Program-made: the position numbers and the translations under genes
Notes under the pieces: generated by a model
The model's database searches: none
What the model saw: only the letters and a program-made list of their open reading frames with translations
What the model was told of the DNA's origin: nothing
Source of the DNA: Nostoc foliaceum FACHB-393
GTDB taxonomy: Bacteria; Cyanobacteriota; Cyanobacteriia; Cyanobacteriales; Nostocaceae
Assembly (NCBI RefSeq): GCF_014698505.1
Contig: NZ_JACJTD010000010.1
Location: 1 to 64,000 of the forward strand
Length of the DNA: 64,000 bases
Direction: 5' to 3'
In this document: positions 26,500-36,487 of the stretch, piece after piece
Numbering within the stretch: position 1 is the stretch's first letter
Layout: each line of letters opens with the position of its first letter

Positions 26500-27546
26500 C
26501 TAAGTAAACTCTATAGTCTCAACAAACTCTAAAATACTCTCCTTGATGTCTTCGGCTTCTTCTTCAAGGGAATCGGGAGTTTCGCCGTTGATAAAGCTGT
26601 GCTGACTACTAACTATATACAAAAATTCACCACTGATAAAGGTGAGCAGCCCCCGGTAAGCGTCTAATCTGATAGCAGTTCCATTATTTTCTTGCTTAGA
26701 AATCGTTGAACCTTTGGGCATATCGATTAACACGTAGTAAGCGCCTCGCAAAGTATCTTCCAGATATTCGGTATACTCCACAGAAGCATCTGGTACATTG
26801 ACAAAAATCGCTTGGGGTACATACTTGTCTACTAAGATTGTTTGTAAATATTCTTCTTGTCCAACAGACTCAAGTTCCTCTAACTGTTCTAGAGGGAAAG
26901 GATAATAATCGATTCTTAGCAAAGTACCGATATCATCGGAAAAGCCAACTACTCCTTCCTGGCTTTGAATTCTACCGCCCTGCTGCGGATCAACCGGAAT
27001 CGGCACGGTAAAATTACCTAAAGGGGATTCATAGGTCTGTTGACTAAAATCTTCTATGACTACTGTCTCATCTTCGTCGTCTGTATATTCTTCTTCTGCT
27101 TCTTTAAAGGCTGCAATTACCTCCTTAATGATTTCCTCTGCCTCTTCATCCTCCAGTTCTAAGGCTGCTTGTAGCTTTTTGAGGTAGGCTTGTTTTGATT
27201 TGGGGATGGCGAGTTCATCGTCTAAAAGCACTATCACCCCAGCGGCAAAACCATCCAGCACTAATTCATCTGAGAGAGATACTTTGGCGACATTAAATAG
27301 GGGCCCAATTCCCTCTTCTTCTACAATGCCTATGAGTCTATCAACTATTTCGGCGATTTCATCTTCTGAGTATTCCTCGAAAACCTCGAATTCCCAAAGG
27401 ATACCCGCTAAACTTTCTGCATCAACATCTTCAATGGATGAATCAGCGATCGCAGTGACAGTTGCGATCGCCGCCACCGCTTCCTCTGGACTTAACGATT
27501 CCTCTGATGTCTTTGGTGAGTTAAAAACCTTGTCATACTTGGTCAT
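26500..27546 (-). CDS. acidic protein, N-terminal part possibly TerB-like
   Basis: A 348-residue, strongly acidic cytoplasmic protein. Residues 15-150 are helical with two repeated blocks (ESLSPEEAVAAIATVTAIADSS and KKLQAALELEDEEAEEIIKE), reminiscent of tellurite-resistance TerB-type helical domains; this resemblance is weak and from memory. Residues 165-348 form a different, beta-rich domain (YESPLGNFTVPIPVDPQQGG, LRIDYYPFP, LLTFISGEFLYIVSSQ). It lies upstream of the Ser/Thr kinase on the same strand, with 383 repeat-containing bases between them, so co-transcription is doubtful. Confidence 0.65.
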   Translation of the reverse strand: MTKYDKVFNSPKTSEESLSPEEAVAAIATVTAIADSSIEDVDAESLAGILWEFEVFEEYSEDEIAEIVDRLIGIVEEEGIGPLFNVAKVSLSDELVLDGFAAGVIVLLDDELAIPKSKQAYLKKLQAALELEDEEAEEIIKEVIAAFKEAEEEYTDDEDETVVIEDFSQQTYESPLGNFTVPIPVDPQQGGRIQSQEGVVGFSDDIGTLLRIDYYPFPLEQLEELESVGQEEYLQTILVDKYVPQAIFVNVPDASVEYTEYLEDTLRGAYYVLIDMPKGSTISKQENNGTAIRLDAYRGLLTFISGEFLYIVSSQHSFINGETPDSLEEEAEDIKESILEFVETIEFT

Positions 27547-27751
27547 AAATGCTACCTCAATTAATTGCTTTATAGTAATAACAGATTGAAAGTGACAATG
27601 GTCAGTTTACCAATGGAGCGAATCTTCTAGAGAAAAAGTTGGCTAATACGTGGTTTACTCAGTATTTCTCAGGTGTAACCAAACCTTGTTGACAGCTAAT
27701 CTCCAGCGCTAATTCAGTCTTGCTGTAATCCGACTTTACAAACTGCTGACT

Positions 27752-27967
27752 TTACGTATCATGATTTGATACATACTCCGAAGCGATGGCGATATTTTTG
27801 TAAAAACTTGAATCTAACCAGTAACTTTCGTGTCCTTGGTCTTCCCAGGATGCCTGATATTTCATTTCAATGTTGTCCAGGTTTTTATAGTAATTCAAAT
27901 GACCCCTATTCGAGTCTTTCAGATGGTAGTAATTAACCCAACAAATTTGATCGAGTTTCCATCCCAT
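27752..27967 (-). CDS. possible small protein of unknown function
   Basis: A 71-codon frame rich in Trp, Tyr and Asp (MGWKLDQICWVNYYHLKDSN...). The composition looks like a real soluble protein rather than random AT-rich sequence, but no ribosome binding site precedes the ATG and no family is recognised. It could be a fragment. Confidence 0.3.
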   Translation of the reverse strand: MGWKLDQICWVNYYHLKDSNRGHLNYYKNLDNIEMKYQASWEDQGHESYWLDSSFYKNIAIASEYVSNHDT

Positions 27968-28473
27968 TGGGTTATTAACTAGCTATTGACTTTACAGTGC
28001 AAATTCTAGTTTCACACAGAAGGAGTTAAGGTTTTATAAAATATGTTATCGAATATACGCTTAAATACGAGATAAACTCAGTATTTGCCGTAGATCACAT
28101 TTACTATGTAATGTAAATTTTTGTGACGAGGCAATTAATACAAGTAGACATAATTAAACATAAAATAAAATCCTAGTTCGTAGTCAGCGATTAATCGCTT
28201 AAAACAAGAATTATCAGCACTAAATTCCTTACTCCATACTTTAATTTATTTACACCCAGCTACTTACCGTTAATTGCTACTATATTTTTTTATTTTTATC
28301 CTCTAACAAATGAATTATATCTATCGGCATAATTATAAACTAGCTAGCGATAGATACCTACACCGTGGGCAGGATGTCACAATACCGACGTTATCTGTAG
28401 TGACACACAATACTCGAAACGTTGTACTGTTGGTTCTACAAGTGTGAATTACATAAAATTTTGAGTTTTTTTT
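27968..28473. other. AT-rich upstream region of the amylase gene
   Basis: No coding potential was seen. It presumably holds the amylase promoter. A CTAGCTAGCGATAG stretch near 28341 is partly palindromic. Confidence 0.4.
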
Positions 28474-30402
28474 ATGATAAAAACCCCTCCATCCCAGTTT
28501 TCACCAGATCAATACAAAGTTGATTCTGCACAAGAAAAAGTAGAAGCTCTAATAGAAACACCACCATCAGATACGGAGATTGACTTAGAGTTTCTTTACA
28601 CCAGAGATATTGAATTTCGTCAGGAAACCATTTATTTTCTTGTTGTTGATCGCTTTCATGATGGCGATCCACATAATAGTGAAGGTGCAAACTCAGAACT
28701 GCACGATCCAACTAGACAAGATTGGGGTAAGTACTGGGGTGGCGACTTGCAAGGTGTCATCGATAAACTGGACTATCTCAAAAACATGGGAGTGACAGCT
28801 ATTTGGCTAACTCCACTGTTTGAGCAGGTTGAAGAGTTATTTGTTGGTAATGCAGCGCTACATGGCTATTGGACAAAAGACTTTAAGCGGATTAACCCTC
28901 GCTATATTGCTGATGGAGAGAACCCTTCATTAAACGCTACCCAAGAAGAAAAAAATACGACTTTTGATCGGTTAATTACAGAACTGCACAAGCGGAATAT
29001 GAAGCTGGTGCTGGATATTGTCTGCAACCATAGCAGCCCTGACACCAGCGGTAGCAAAGGCGAATTGTATGATGATGGAGTCAAAATTGCTGATTTTAAT
29101 GATGATGTCAATCATTGGTATCACCACTATGGCGAAGTGCAAAACTGGGAAGACGACTGGCAAGTACAGAACTGTGAGTTAGCTGGTCTAGCAACCTTTA
29201 ATGAAAACAATACTGAATATCGTCAGTATATCAAATCAGCAATTAAACAATGGCTAGACCGGGGTGTGGACGCACTACGGGTAGATACTGTCAAGCACAT
29301 GCCTATCTGGTTTTGGCAAGAATTCACTGGCGAGATGACCAATCACAAACCAGATGTATTTATTTTTGGTGAATGGATCTACAGTAATCCTAGTGACGAT
29401 CGCTCGGTGGAATTTGTTAACCACTCAGGCATGACACTGCTAGACTTTGGGTTGTGCGTGGCAATTAGAGCCGCACTAGCGCAAGGTTCAGAAAATGGAT
29501 TCCACACAATTCAATACATTTTTGACCAAGATTATCGCTACAACGGGGCAACAGAGTTAGTTACCTTCATTGATAATCATGATATGTCTCGCTTCCAATC
29601 GCTGAACCCCGATCCAGCGATGTTGAAGGTTGCGATCGCCTTAATTATGACCTGTCGCGGCATTCCCTGCATCTATTACGGTACAGAACAATATCTGCAT
29701 GACGATACCGATGGCGGTAACGACCCGTATAATCGCCCGATGATGGAAAATTGGGATACTGAAAGTGAGATTTATCGTTGCATCCGGCTACTGTCTGGCT
29801 TACGGCGACTAAATCCAGCTGTGTCAATGGGTAGCCACTGGCAAAAATACCTAACACCAGATATTTACTGTTATGTACGCCGCTATCGTGACTCTGTGTG
29901 TTTTGTAGCTTTAAACCGGGGAGCAGAAGTTACTCTCCCAGAAGTAGAAACAGAATTGCCCGATGGAGAACATACTTGCGTAGTGACTCGCAATAAGTAT
30001 GAAGTCAAAGATGGCAAGATTTATGACCTAGTACTAGAAGAACGGGGAGTGCTTGTTTTCAGCCACGTTGGGGAACGGATCAAAGCACAGACAATTGTGC
30101 GCGTGCAACTCAATGGCGTGGATACCCAACCCGGCGAAACTATTGTGGTAACAGGAGATTGCCCAGAGTTGGGTAACTGGGATATCAGCAAAGCATATCC
30201 TTTAGAGTACATCAACTCGAATACCTGGTCTGCCGAGATTCCTTTTGATGAGAGTACTGGTAAGCTGATTGCTTATAAATATGCCATGTGGCGCGAAGGG
30301 CGATCGCCTCTGCGCGAAAACTTGGTAAATCGCCGCTGGGTAATTGCCAAAGAAGGTACTGTCAAATGGCGTGATACTTGGGCATCGGGAAGAGAATCGT
30401 AG
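28474..30402 (+). CDS. GH13 alpha-amylase family enzyme with C-terminal CBM20 starch-binding domain
   Basis: A 642-residue enzyme acting on alpha-1,4-glucans. The GH13 barrel shows VCNHSSP (region I), DALRVDTVKHMP (region II, nucleophile Asp), IFGEW (region III, general acid Glu) and FIDNHD (region IV). From about residue 535 a CBM20 domain follows (VRVQLNGVDTQPGETIVVTGDCPELGNWD), the starch-binding module common in cyclodextrin glucanotransferases and maltogenic amylases. No signal peptide is apparent, so it probably acts on internal glycogen or on imported dextrins. The ATG is at the end of a T-run without a strong ribosome site. Confidence 0.92.
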   Translation: MIKTPPSQFSPDQYKVDSAQEKVEALIETPPSDTEIDLEFLYTRDIEFRQETIYFLVVDRFHDGDPHNSEGANSELHDPTRQDWGKYWGGDLQGVIDKLDYLKNMGVTAIWLTPLFEQVEELFVGNAALHGYWTKDFKRINPRYIADGENPSLNATQEEKNTTFDRLITELHKRNMKLVLDIVCNHSSPDTSGSKGELYDDGVKIADFNDDVNHWYHHYGEVQNWEDDWQVQNCELAGLATFNENNTEYRQYIKSAIKQWLDRGVDALRVDTVKHMPIWFWQEFTGEMTNHKPDVFIFGEWIYSNPSDDRSVEFVNHSGMTLLDFGLCVAIRAALAQGSENGFHTIQYIFDQDYRYNGATELVTFIDNHDMSRFQSLNPDPAMLKVAIALIMTCRGIPCIYYGTEQYLHDDTDGGNDPYNRPMMENWDTESEIYRCIRLLSGLRRLNPAVSMGSHWQKYLTPDIYCYVRRYRDSVCFVALNRGAEVTLPEVETELPDGEHTCVVTRNKYEVKDGKIYDLVLEERGVLVFSHVGERIKAQTIVRVQLNGVDTQPGETIVVTGDCPELGNWDISKAYPLEYINSNTWSAEIPFDESTGKLIAYKYAMWREGRSPLRENLVNRRWVIAKEGTVKWRDTWASGRES

Positions 30403-30417
30403 AAATTTCAGATAAAA

Positions 30418-30461
30418 AATGAAGTGTGAAGGAGCAAAATTTTCATCCTTCGCATTTCATT
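30418..30461 (+). terminator. hairpin downstream of the amylase gene
   Basis: Arms AATGAAGTGTGAAGGA (30418-30433) and TCCTTCGCATTTCATT (30446-30461), pairing with two G-U positions. It is followed by a short T-containing stretch. It lies 15 bases after the stop. Confidence 0.5.
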
Positions 30462-30759
30462 GTTTGGGAATTGATAGCGCTTCTTATACTCAGTGGTCAG
30501 CCACTTTATCTTTATGGATGCAATACTCTAATTTCTAAATGCTTCTTCAATATATTTTAGTTTATAGTGATCTGGATCACATCATTTTGTGAGCAACAAC
30601 AGATAATATCAAGCAGATAAACACCTTCAAACTGTCAAAAGTATGAGCAAAAGGACTCTAACTTTTACAGGATAAAACAATGAATGATACCTTTATAAGC
30701 ACTAAACTCACCAGATTTTAATACTTACCAGGTCATCTAAAAAAGTTAGAAAAAGGTAA

Positions 30760-31503
30760 ATGGTAATGTATGACCTCTTACTCAAAAATCAATTAAGCGC
30801 CCCAAAAAAAGTAGAATTTAAAAATGAAATTTTGGCACGAGTTCAAGATAGAACTCCAGAACCTTTAAATGATGAAATAAATTTTTATAAAACTGAATTA
30901 CTTCCCTATTTTATCAAGTTGAGTCAACAGAATCCTGTTTTCAGCGTTACAGAGCAACTACGGCTTTTAGTGGGTGTTTGGACACCAATCTGGTCTACCA
31001 TATCATTTCATGAAAGTTTACCCAAAAGAATACAAGAACAGTCCTTCCAAATTTTCCAGCATGATGGTTACTGTGCAAGTATAGCTCGCTATATACTGGG
31101 GAAAGAGCCGTCTTTATGCCATGATTTTCAATCAAGATTACCAGCTTATGATTTCATGGTGCTCCAAAAATATGGAGTTCAAAATGGTAAATGGCATCTT
31201 AAAAACATTGATAGATTTCAGGCTTTTAAAAATAGAGAAGTTCCTCTAACTTTAGAATCAGTCTACAACTGGTTTACTAATGTAGTTAACACGAAAGTCA
31301 AACTGAATACGTTAAAATTGGCTTTACCTAAAGCTCTCGAATTAGAAAATATAGAGATAAATCATACAAATGATTTAAAAAAAGCATCCTTAACAACTTC
31401 TCAAGTGTTTGAGCATTTATATATAGATCATGACTGGCGACTTGTAAAAACTCAAACAGATGCCTCACATCTACCTAGTTACACAATTTCTGTGAAGAGA
31501 TAA
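30760..31503 (+). CDS. protein of unknown function, possibly plastid-lipid-associated (PAP/fibrillin)-like
   Basis: A 247-residue soluble protein. The segment FSVTEQLRLLVGVWTPIWSTISFHESLP followed by QEQSFQIFQHDGYCASIARY resembles the start of the lipocalin-like PAP/fibrillin fold, where LLxGxWxxxWTT is typical. The match is weak and from memory. AAAGG precedes the ATG by a few bases. The 30462-30759 stretch upstream has no other gene. A PAP protein would bind lipids or carotenoids at thylakoids or plastoglobules. Confidence 0.55.
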   Translation: MVMYDLLLKNQLSAPKKVEFKNEILARVQDRTPEPLNDEINFYKTELLPYFIKLSQQNPVFSVTEQLRLLVGVWTPIWSTISFHESLPKRIQEQSFQIFQHDGYCASIARYILGKEPSLCHDFQSRLPAYDFMVLQKYGVQNGKWHLKNIDRFQAFKNREVPLTLESVYNWFTNVVNTKVKLNTLKLALPKALELENIEINHTNDLKKASLTTSQVFEHLYIDHDWRLVKTQTDASHLPSYTISVKR

Positions 31504-31630
31504 TAAGAGGTTATTTATAAAGTAAAAATAAAATTACCCTAGTGGTATGGCAAGGCTAAAATAGTGTCACAGCTAAAAAATCGTAATAAAAATTTAGCCC
31601 GAAAAAATTTATAAATAGCCTCTAAGCAAT

Positions 31631-32368
31631 ATGAATGAATGGTACAAAGAAGACCTTGCATTTATTCATGACGACGGTTTCCGTGACTTCGCTCTCAAAT
31701 CTGCTCCTGGTATCCTAGAAATTTTGGCTCAAAACAAAATATATGATGGATTAGTGGTTGACTTGGGTTGCGGTAGCGGATTATGGGCGCAAGAACTCAC
31801 CAAGGCTCATTATCATGTTCTCGGAGTTGATATTTCTGAGTCGATGATTAATATTGCACGAACAAGAGTGTCAGATGCCGAATTTCGGATCGATTCACTA
31901 TTCAACACAGATATTCCACCGTGCAATGCTGTCACATCAATTGGTGAATGCTTCAGCTACTTGTTTGATCCAAACAACGATCACCAAATTCTTGTTCAGC
32001 TTTTCCAGCGCATATATAATGTCTTAACTCCTGGGGGTATATTCATATTCGACATTGCAACAACAGGACAAGTCGCGCAGGGAACCACAACTAAGGGCTT
32101 CACCGAAGGAGAAGGCTGGGTAGTATTAGTTGAAAAGGAAGAGGATCAAGAGCAAACAACTTTGACTCGTCGAATTACCAGTTTCCGCAAGGTAGGGGAA
32201 CACTACAGACGATCTGACGAAGTACACTGTCTGCGAGTATACCAAGTGACAACTGTTGAAAGTGAACTCCAGCGCGTAGGCTTTAGAGTTGAAACGGCTT
32301 ATAGTTACGGGCAATACCTTCTGCCAAAAGGTCATGTAGCATTCATTGCACGCAAATTATGTGAATAA
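31631..32368 (+). CDS. class I SAM-dependent methyltransferase
   Basis: A 245-residue protein. Motif I VVDLGCGSGLWAQEL and the following VLGVDISESMINIAR bind S-adenosylmethionine. Then AVTSIGECFSYLFD and LTPGGIFIFDIAT are typical motif II/III elements of the methyltransferase type 11/25 fold. Complete; substrate unknown. Neighbours give no functional hint. Confidence 0.85.
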   Translation: MNEWYKEDLAFIHDDGFRDFALKSAPGILEILAQNKIYDGLVVDLGCGSGLWAQELTKAHYHVLGVDISESMINIARTRVSDAEFRIDSLFNTDIPPCNAVTSIGECFSYLFDPNNDHQILVQLFQRIYNVLTPGGIFIFDIATTGQVAQGTTTKGFTEGEGWVVLVEKEEDQEQTTLTRRITSFRKVGEHYRRSDEVHCLRVYQVTTVESELQRVGFRVETAYSYGQYLLPKGHVAFIARKLCE

Positions 32369-32527
32369 ATACTTGAATCAAATCCAATCTCTAATTTTTT
32401 TTGCTATGGTGATCCCAAAGGAATTGTTAAGTACTTATGAGGTGTCAATCAAGTGACTAGTCGATTACCTTGTATATTAAAATACAAATACATAGAGATA
32501 TTTTCTCTATAAAGTGGATCTGTTTTG

Positions 32528-32947
32528 TTACTTATTCGGTTGGGCAATACGCGCTTCAATATCTTCCAATGTTTGTAACAATAGACGACTTGCCTGCAAT
32601 TGCCAACCCCATTTCTGAATTCTAAAAGCTAATACAGTTCCAACTATAGCTGCTAACAAACCTATGGGTTGGTTTAAAGAAATTCCGAATAACAAACCCA
32701 ATCCAGCAATTCCCCAAAATGGTAAGGCAGCTGTTTGTCTTTGTTCTTCCACAATTTGAGCAATCATATTAGAAGATTGCTTAGTGGCAAGTAATGCCTC
32801 TTTTACTTGCCGCTGTTCGGCTGCCGATACTGATAAACCTATTTTGCGCCGTAGTTTTTCAATTTTGCGGGCATCAGTGCTGTACTCAGTTAGCTCATCT
32901 TCTGCCATTTTCAGAAGTCGTTCTAGTTGCGCCATTGTGCATTGCAT
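32528..32947 (-). CDS. small membrane protein with N-terminal coiled coil, unknown function
   Basis: A 139-residue protein. The first 75 residues are charged and helical (MAQLERLLKMAEDELTEYST..., probable coiled coil). Two membrane helices follow (PFWGIAGLGLLFGISL and IGLLAAIVGTVLAF), then a short amphipathic tail. ATG 32935 (MAQLERL) is an equally likely start. Divergent from ppsA, with 177 bases between. Confidence 0.6.
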   Translation of the reverse strand: MQCTMAQLERLLKMAEDELTEYSTDARKIEKLRRKIGLSVSAAEQRQVKEALLATKQSSNMIAQIVEEQRQTAALPFWGIAGLGLLFGISLNQPIGLLAAIVGTVLAFRIQKWGWQLQASRLLLQTLEDIEARIAQPNK

Positions 32948-33124
32948 CCTGTATTACGATACAGCCATTATCCCGAATAATTGTTATTTATGGACTATAG
33001 ATTTGTATTTAATTGCACAATCCAAAATCAGGCCACTAACTGTAATATCTAAAATTGAATATGGGAAAAATATACTAGCGGTTACCCACTGTCAAACTGA
33101 GTATAAAGTTAAAAGGTAATACTT

Positions 33125-35584
33125 ATGACTACAGTATCTAAAAGCACATTATCTCAATCTTCTCAAGAGCGATCGCTCATCTTGTGGTTTGATGAAGTTG
33201 GTATTGCTGATATCCCCGTAGTTGGTGGTAAAAATGCCTCACTGGGGGAAATGATTCAACAGCTAACGCCCAAAGGGATTAACGTTCCCACAGGATTTGC
33301 CACCACTGCTTATGCTTATCGTTATTTCATTCAATCAGCCGGCTTAGAAGCAAAGCTACGCAAACTCTTTGCTGACTTGGATGTTGAGGATGTCAAAAAT
33401 TTACGAGAACGGGGAAAAAAAGCGCGATCGCTATTAATCCACACCCCATTTCCTTTAGAATTGCGGGAGGCGATCGCTAAAGCTTACCAGAGCTTGTGTG
33501 AACGATATAACGCAGAGACAGATGTTGCAGTCCGTTCCAGCGCCACCGCTGAAGACCTCCCCGATGCTAGTTTTGCTGGACAGCAAGAAACTTACCTCAA
33601 CGTTGTCGGCGCTGAAGGAGTTTTAGCAGCTTGTCATAAATGCTTTGCTTCCATATTTACCGATCGCGCTATTTCTTATCGTCACGCCAAGGGATTTGAT
33701 CACTTTAGCATTGCTCTGGCTGTGGGCGTGCAAAAAATGGTGCGTTCTGACTTAGCAACCTCTGGGGTGATGTTCTCTATTGACACAGAAACCGGATTTA
33801 AGGATGCTGCACTGATTACAGCCGCCTACGGTTTAGGAGAAAATGTTGTTCAGGGGTCTGTAAATCCCGATGAATATTATGTTTTTAAACCAACTTTAAA
33901 AGCAGGCTTTCGCCCAATTATCGATAAAAAATTGGGTAGTAAAGAACTGAAAATGATTTATGATGACGGCTCCAAATTTACGAAAAATGTTTCTGTTTCA
34001 TCCAGTGAAAGAAGTAAATTTGCCCTGAATGATGAAGAGATTTTACAACTAGCAAATTGGGCATGTTTAATTGAAGACCATTATTCTCAAGTCCACGGTA
34101 TTTTCACTCCAATGGATATTGAGTGGGCAAAAGATGGAATTACTAACCAACTTTTTATTGTGCAAGCGCGTCCCGAAACCGTCCAGTCGCAGAAGACGGG
34201 AAATGTGTTGCGGAGTTATCGGTTGCTATTGGGGAATAAGGAAAAATCTTCCCACTCTCCACTCCCACTTATTACGGGACGTGCGATTGGGGAAGCGATT
34301 AGTCAAGGGAAAGCCCGCCTAATTTTAGATGTTCAAAAACTCGAACAGTTCCAAGTCGGGGAAGTTTTGGTGACAGAGAGAACTGACCCCGATTGGGAAC
34401 CGATTATGAAACGCGCCAGTGCAATTGTTACCAACTCTGGAGGTCGCACGTGTCACGCAGCAATTATTGCGCGAGAATTGGGTGTACCTGCGATCGTCGG
34501 ATGCGGCAATGCTACAGAAATCCTGAAACCTGGTCAAGAGGTGACGATTTCTTGCGCTGAAGGCGAAGAAGGAAAAGTTTATGCAGGTTTATTACCTTTT
34601 GAAGTGAAAGAAGTCCCTTTAGATAATTTACCCCGCACCCGCACTCAAATTTTAATGAATGTGGGTAATCCTCAAGAGGCATTGAGTTTATCTGCAATTC
34701 CCAATGATGGAGTAGGTTTAGCGCGGACAGAATTTATCATCGCTAACCAAATTCAAATTCATCCAATGGCGCTGATTCACTATGACTTATTAAAAGATGA
34801 ATTTGTCAAAGCTAAAATTGCTGACATTACCGCACTTTACGACGATAAACCCCAGTATTTTGTAGATAAATTAGCCCAAGGCATAGGTAGAATTGCAGCA
34901 GCATTTTATCCCAAACCAGTGATTGTCCGAACATCAGATTTTAAAAGTAATGAATATGCCAACTTGTTAGGTGGGCGACAGTTTGAACCCCATGAAGAAA
35001 ACCCAATGCTGGGTTGGCGGGGGGCGGCACGTTACTATGATGAAGGCTACAGAGAAGCTTTTGCCCTAGAATGTCATGCTATCAAGCGGGTACGGGAAGA
35101 AATGGGCTTGACGAATGTTATCCCGATGATTCCCTTTTGCCGTACTCCCGATGAGGGGCGTTTGGTTTTAGCAGAGATGGCAAAAAATGGTTTAAAGCAA
35201 GGTGTTAACGACTTGCAGGTTTATGTAATGTGCGAGTTGCCTAATAATGTGATTATGGCTGAGGAGTTTGCTGAGGTATTTGATGGCTTCTCCATTGGTT
35301 CTAATGACCTAACTCAGTTGACACTGGGGTTAGACAGGGATTCGGCATTAGTGGCACAGTTATTTGATGAACGCAGTCAAGGTGTAAAGCGAATGGTAAA
35401 AATGGCGATAGAAGCGGCGAAAAAATGCGATCGCAAAATCGGCATTTGTGGACAAGCACCCAGTGATTACCCAGAATTTGCTCAGTTTTTGGTTGAACAA
35501 GGAATTGACTCGATTAGTCTCAATCCAGATTCGGTTTTAAAGACGATGCTAGAAGTTGCAAAAGTCGAGGGTACTAATTTGTAA
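33125..35584 (+). CDS. ppsA: phosphoenolpyruvate synthase, copy 1
   Basis: An 819-residue pyruvate, water dikinase: converts pyruvate plus ATP to PEP, AMP and phosphate. The N-terminal ATP-grasp domain opens GGKNASLGEMIQQL and includes RSSATAEDLPDASFAGQQET. The swivelling phosphohistidine domain has GGRTCHAAIIAREL with catalytic His444. The C-terminal TIM-barrel carries GVGLARTEFI and the late signature FSIGSNDLTQLTLGLDRD. AAAGG lies eight bases before the ATG. A second, highly similar copy is at 47577; this copy lacks the shared regulatory motif found upstream of the second. Confidence 0.95.
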   Translation: MTTVSKSTLSQSSQERSLILWFDEVGIADIPVVGGKNASLGEMIQQLTPKGINVPTGFATTAYAYRYFIQSAGLEAKLRKLFADLDVEDVKNLRERGKKARSLLIHTPFPLELREAIAKAYQSLCERYNAETDVAVRSSATAEDLPDASFAGQQETYLNVVGAEGVLAACHKCFASIFTDRAISYRHAKGFDHFSIALAVGVQKMVRSDLATSGVMFSIDTETGFKDAALITAAYGLGENVVQGSVNPDEYYVFKPTLKAGFRPIIDKKLGSKELKMIYDDGSKFTKNVSVSSSERSKFALNDEEILQLANWACLIEDHYSQVHGIFTPMDIEWAKDGITNQLFIVQARPETVQSQKTGNVLRSYRLLLGNKEKSSHSPLPLITGRAIGEAISQGKARLILDVQKLEQFQVGEVLVTERTDPDWEPIMKRASAIVTNSGGRTCHAAIIARELGVPAIVGCGNATEILKPGQEVTISCAEGEEGKVYAGLLPFEVKEVPLDNLPRTRTQILMNVGNPQEALSLSAIPNDGVGLARTEFIIANQIQIHPMALIHYDLLKDEFVKAKIADITALYDDKPQYFVDKLAQGIGRIAAAFYPKPVIVRTSDFKSNEYANLLGGRQFEPHEENPMLGWRGAARYYDEGYREAFALECHAIKRVREEMGLTNVIPMIPFCRTPDEGRLVLAEMAKNGLKQGVNDLQVYVMCELPNNVIMAEEFAEVFDGFSIGSNDLTQLTLGLDRDSALVAQLFDERSQGVKRMVKMAIEAAKKCDRKIGICGQAPSDYPEFAQFLVEQGIDSISLNPDSVLKTMLEVAKVEGTNL

Positions 35585-35855
35585 TTGGTAATTCGAGTAA
35601 TTTATGCCAGTTAGAGACCGTTACGACGAAAAATATCCAAAGCGGGAGGTTGAGGAACTGCGGAAAGATTCAGAATTGGCGTAGTTTACCGCCGCAGACA
35701 TCGCATAACCAACGGTAGTTGAACTTCTGGATAACTGCCCATTGCATAGCGATCGCCATATTTTCTTTGTGTTATTGTCTACAAAACTTTTGACTCCTCA
35801 ACCATAAGTATCTTAGTATTTTGCAGAATGGCGATTTAGTTTAGCCAAAAGCAAG

Positions 35856-36449
35856 ATGACAAATCTGTTGGAAACAGAACGCTTGATTATTCGCAGTTGG
35901 ATACCCGAACGCGATGCCGAGCAAGCCTTTGTAATTTACAGTGACCCCAAAGTTACGCACTTTCTTGGTAAAGCTTCTCTGGTTATAAGTGTTGAGTCAC
36001 AGCGTCAGCGTTTGATTGACAATATCGAGCGTTCGCACCGACGCAACAATGGTACTGGGTCTTGGGCAATTGTCGAAAAGGAAACTACAACAATTGTGGG
36101 AACTATCCTTCTCAAACAATTGCCCGACAAAGATGGTTTACCCACTCAAGATTATGAGGTAGGCTGGCACTTAAGGCGAGCTTCTTGGGGTAAAGGGTAT
36201 GCAACAGAAGCAGGACAAGTTATGCTCAACTACGGCTTTAGTGTTTTGAACTTGCCACTGATTTATGCCGTAGTGAAGCCAGAAAATCATGCTTCAATCC
36301 GTGTAACTCAAAGACTGGGTATGAAACCAATAGGGCGAACAAACAAGTATTACGGTATTGAACTACTCCTGTTTCAACTAGATTCACCTGAAAAGTGTAG
36401 GGAAAACAAGGGATCAGAGCGGCAGAGAATAGGGGACAATAACTCTTGA
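35856..36449 (+). CDS. GNAT family N-acetyltransferase (RimJ/RimL-like)
   Basis: A 197-residue protein opening LLETERLIIRSWIPERDAE, typical of RimJ/RimL-type acetyltransferases. Acetyl-CoA motif A is seen in VGWHLRRASWGKGYATEAGQ and motif B in VKPENHASIRVTQRLGMK. Substrate unknown. The last 20 or so codons (KCRENKGSERQRIGDNN) are derived from low-complexity repeat sequence that continues past the stop. Confidence 0.85.
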   Translation: MTNLLETERLIIRSWIPERDAEQAFVIYSDPKVTHFLGKASLVISVESQRQRLIDNIERSHRRNNGTGSWAIVEKETTTIVGTILLKQLPDKDGLPTQDYEVGWHLRRASWGKGYATEAGQVMLNYGFSVLNLPLIYAVVKPENHASIRVTQRLGMKPIGRTNKYYGIELLLFQLDSPEKCRENKGSERQRIGDNNS

Positions 36450-36487
36450 CTAATGCCCAATGCCTAATGACTAATAACTCTTGACTA

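Noticed and set aside
33000..33124. A seventh copy of the shared operator before the first ppsA
   Set aside because: Searched by eye; no pair of half-sites with the 11-bp period and 8-bp spacing is present.
35604..35684. 26-codon frame MPVRDRYDEKYPKREVEELR ending ELA
   Set aside because: Protein-like but too short to support. No recognised family, no convincing ribosome site, and it runs into repeat DNA. It may be a gene fragment.
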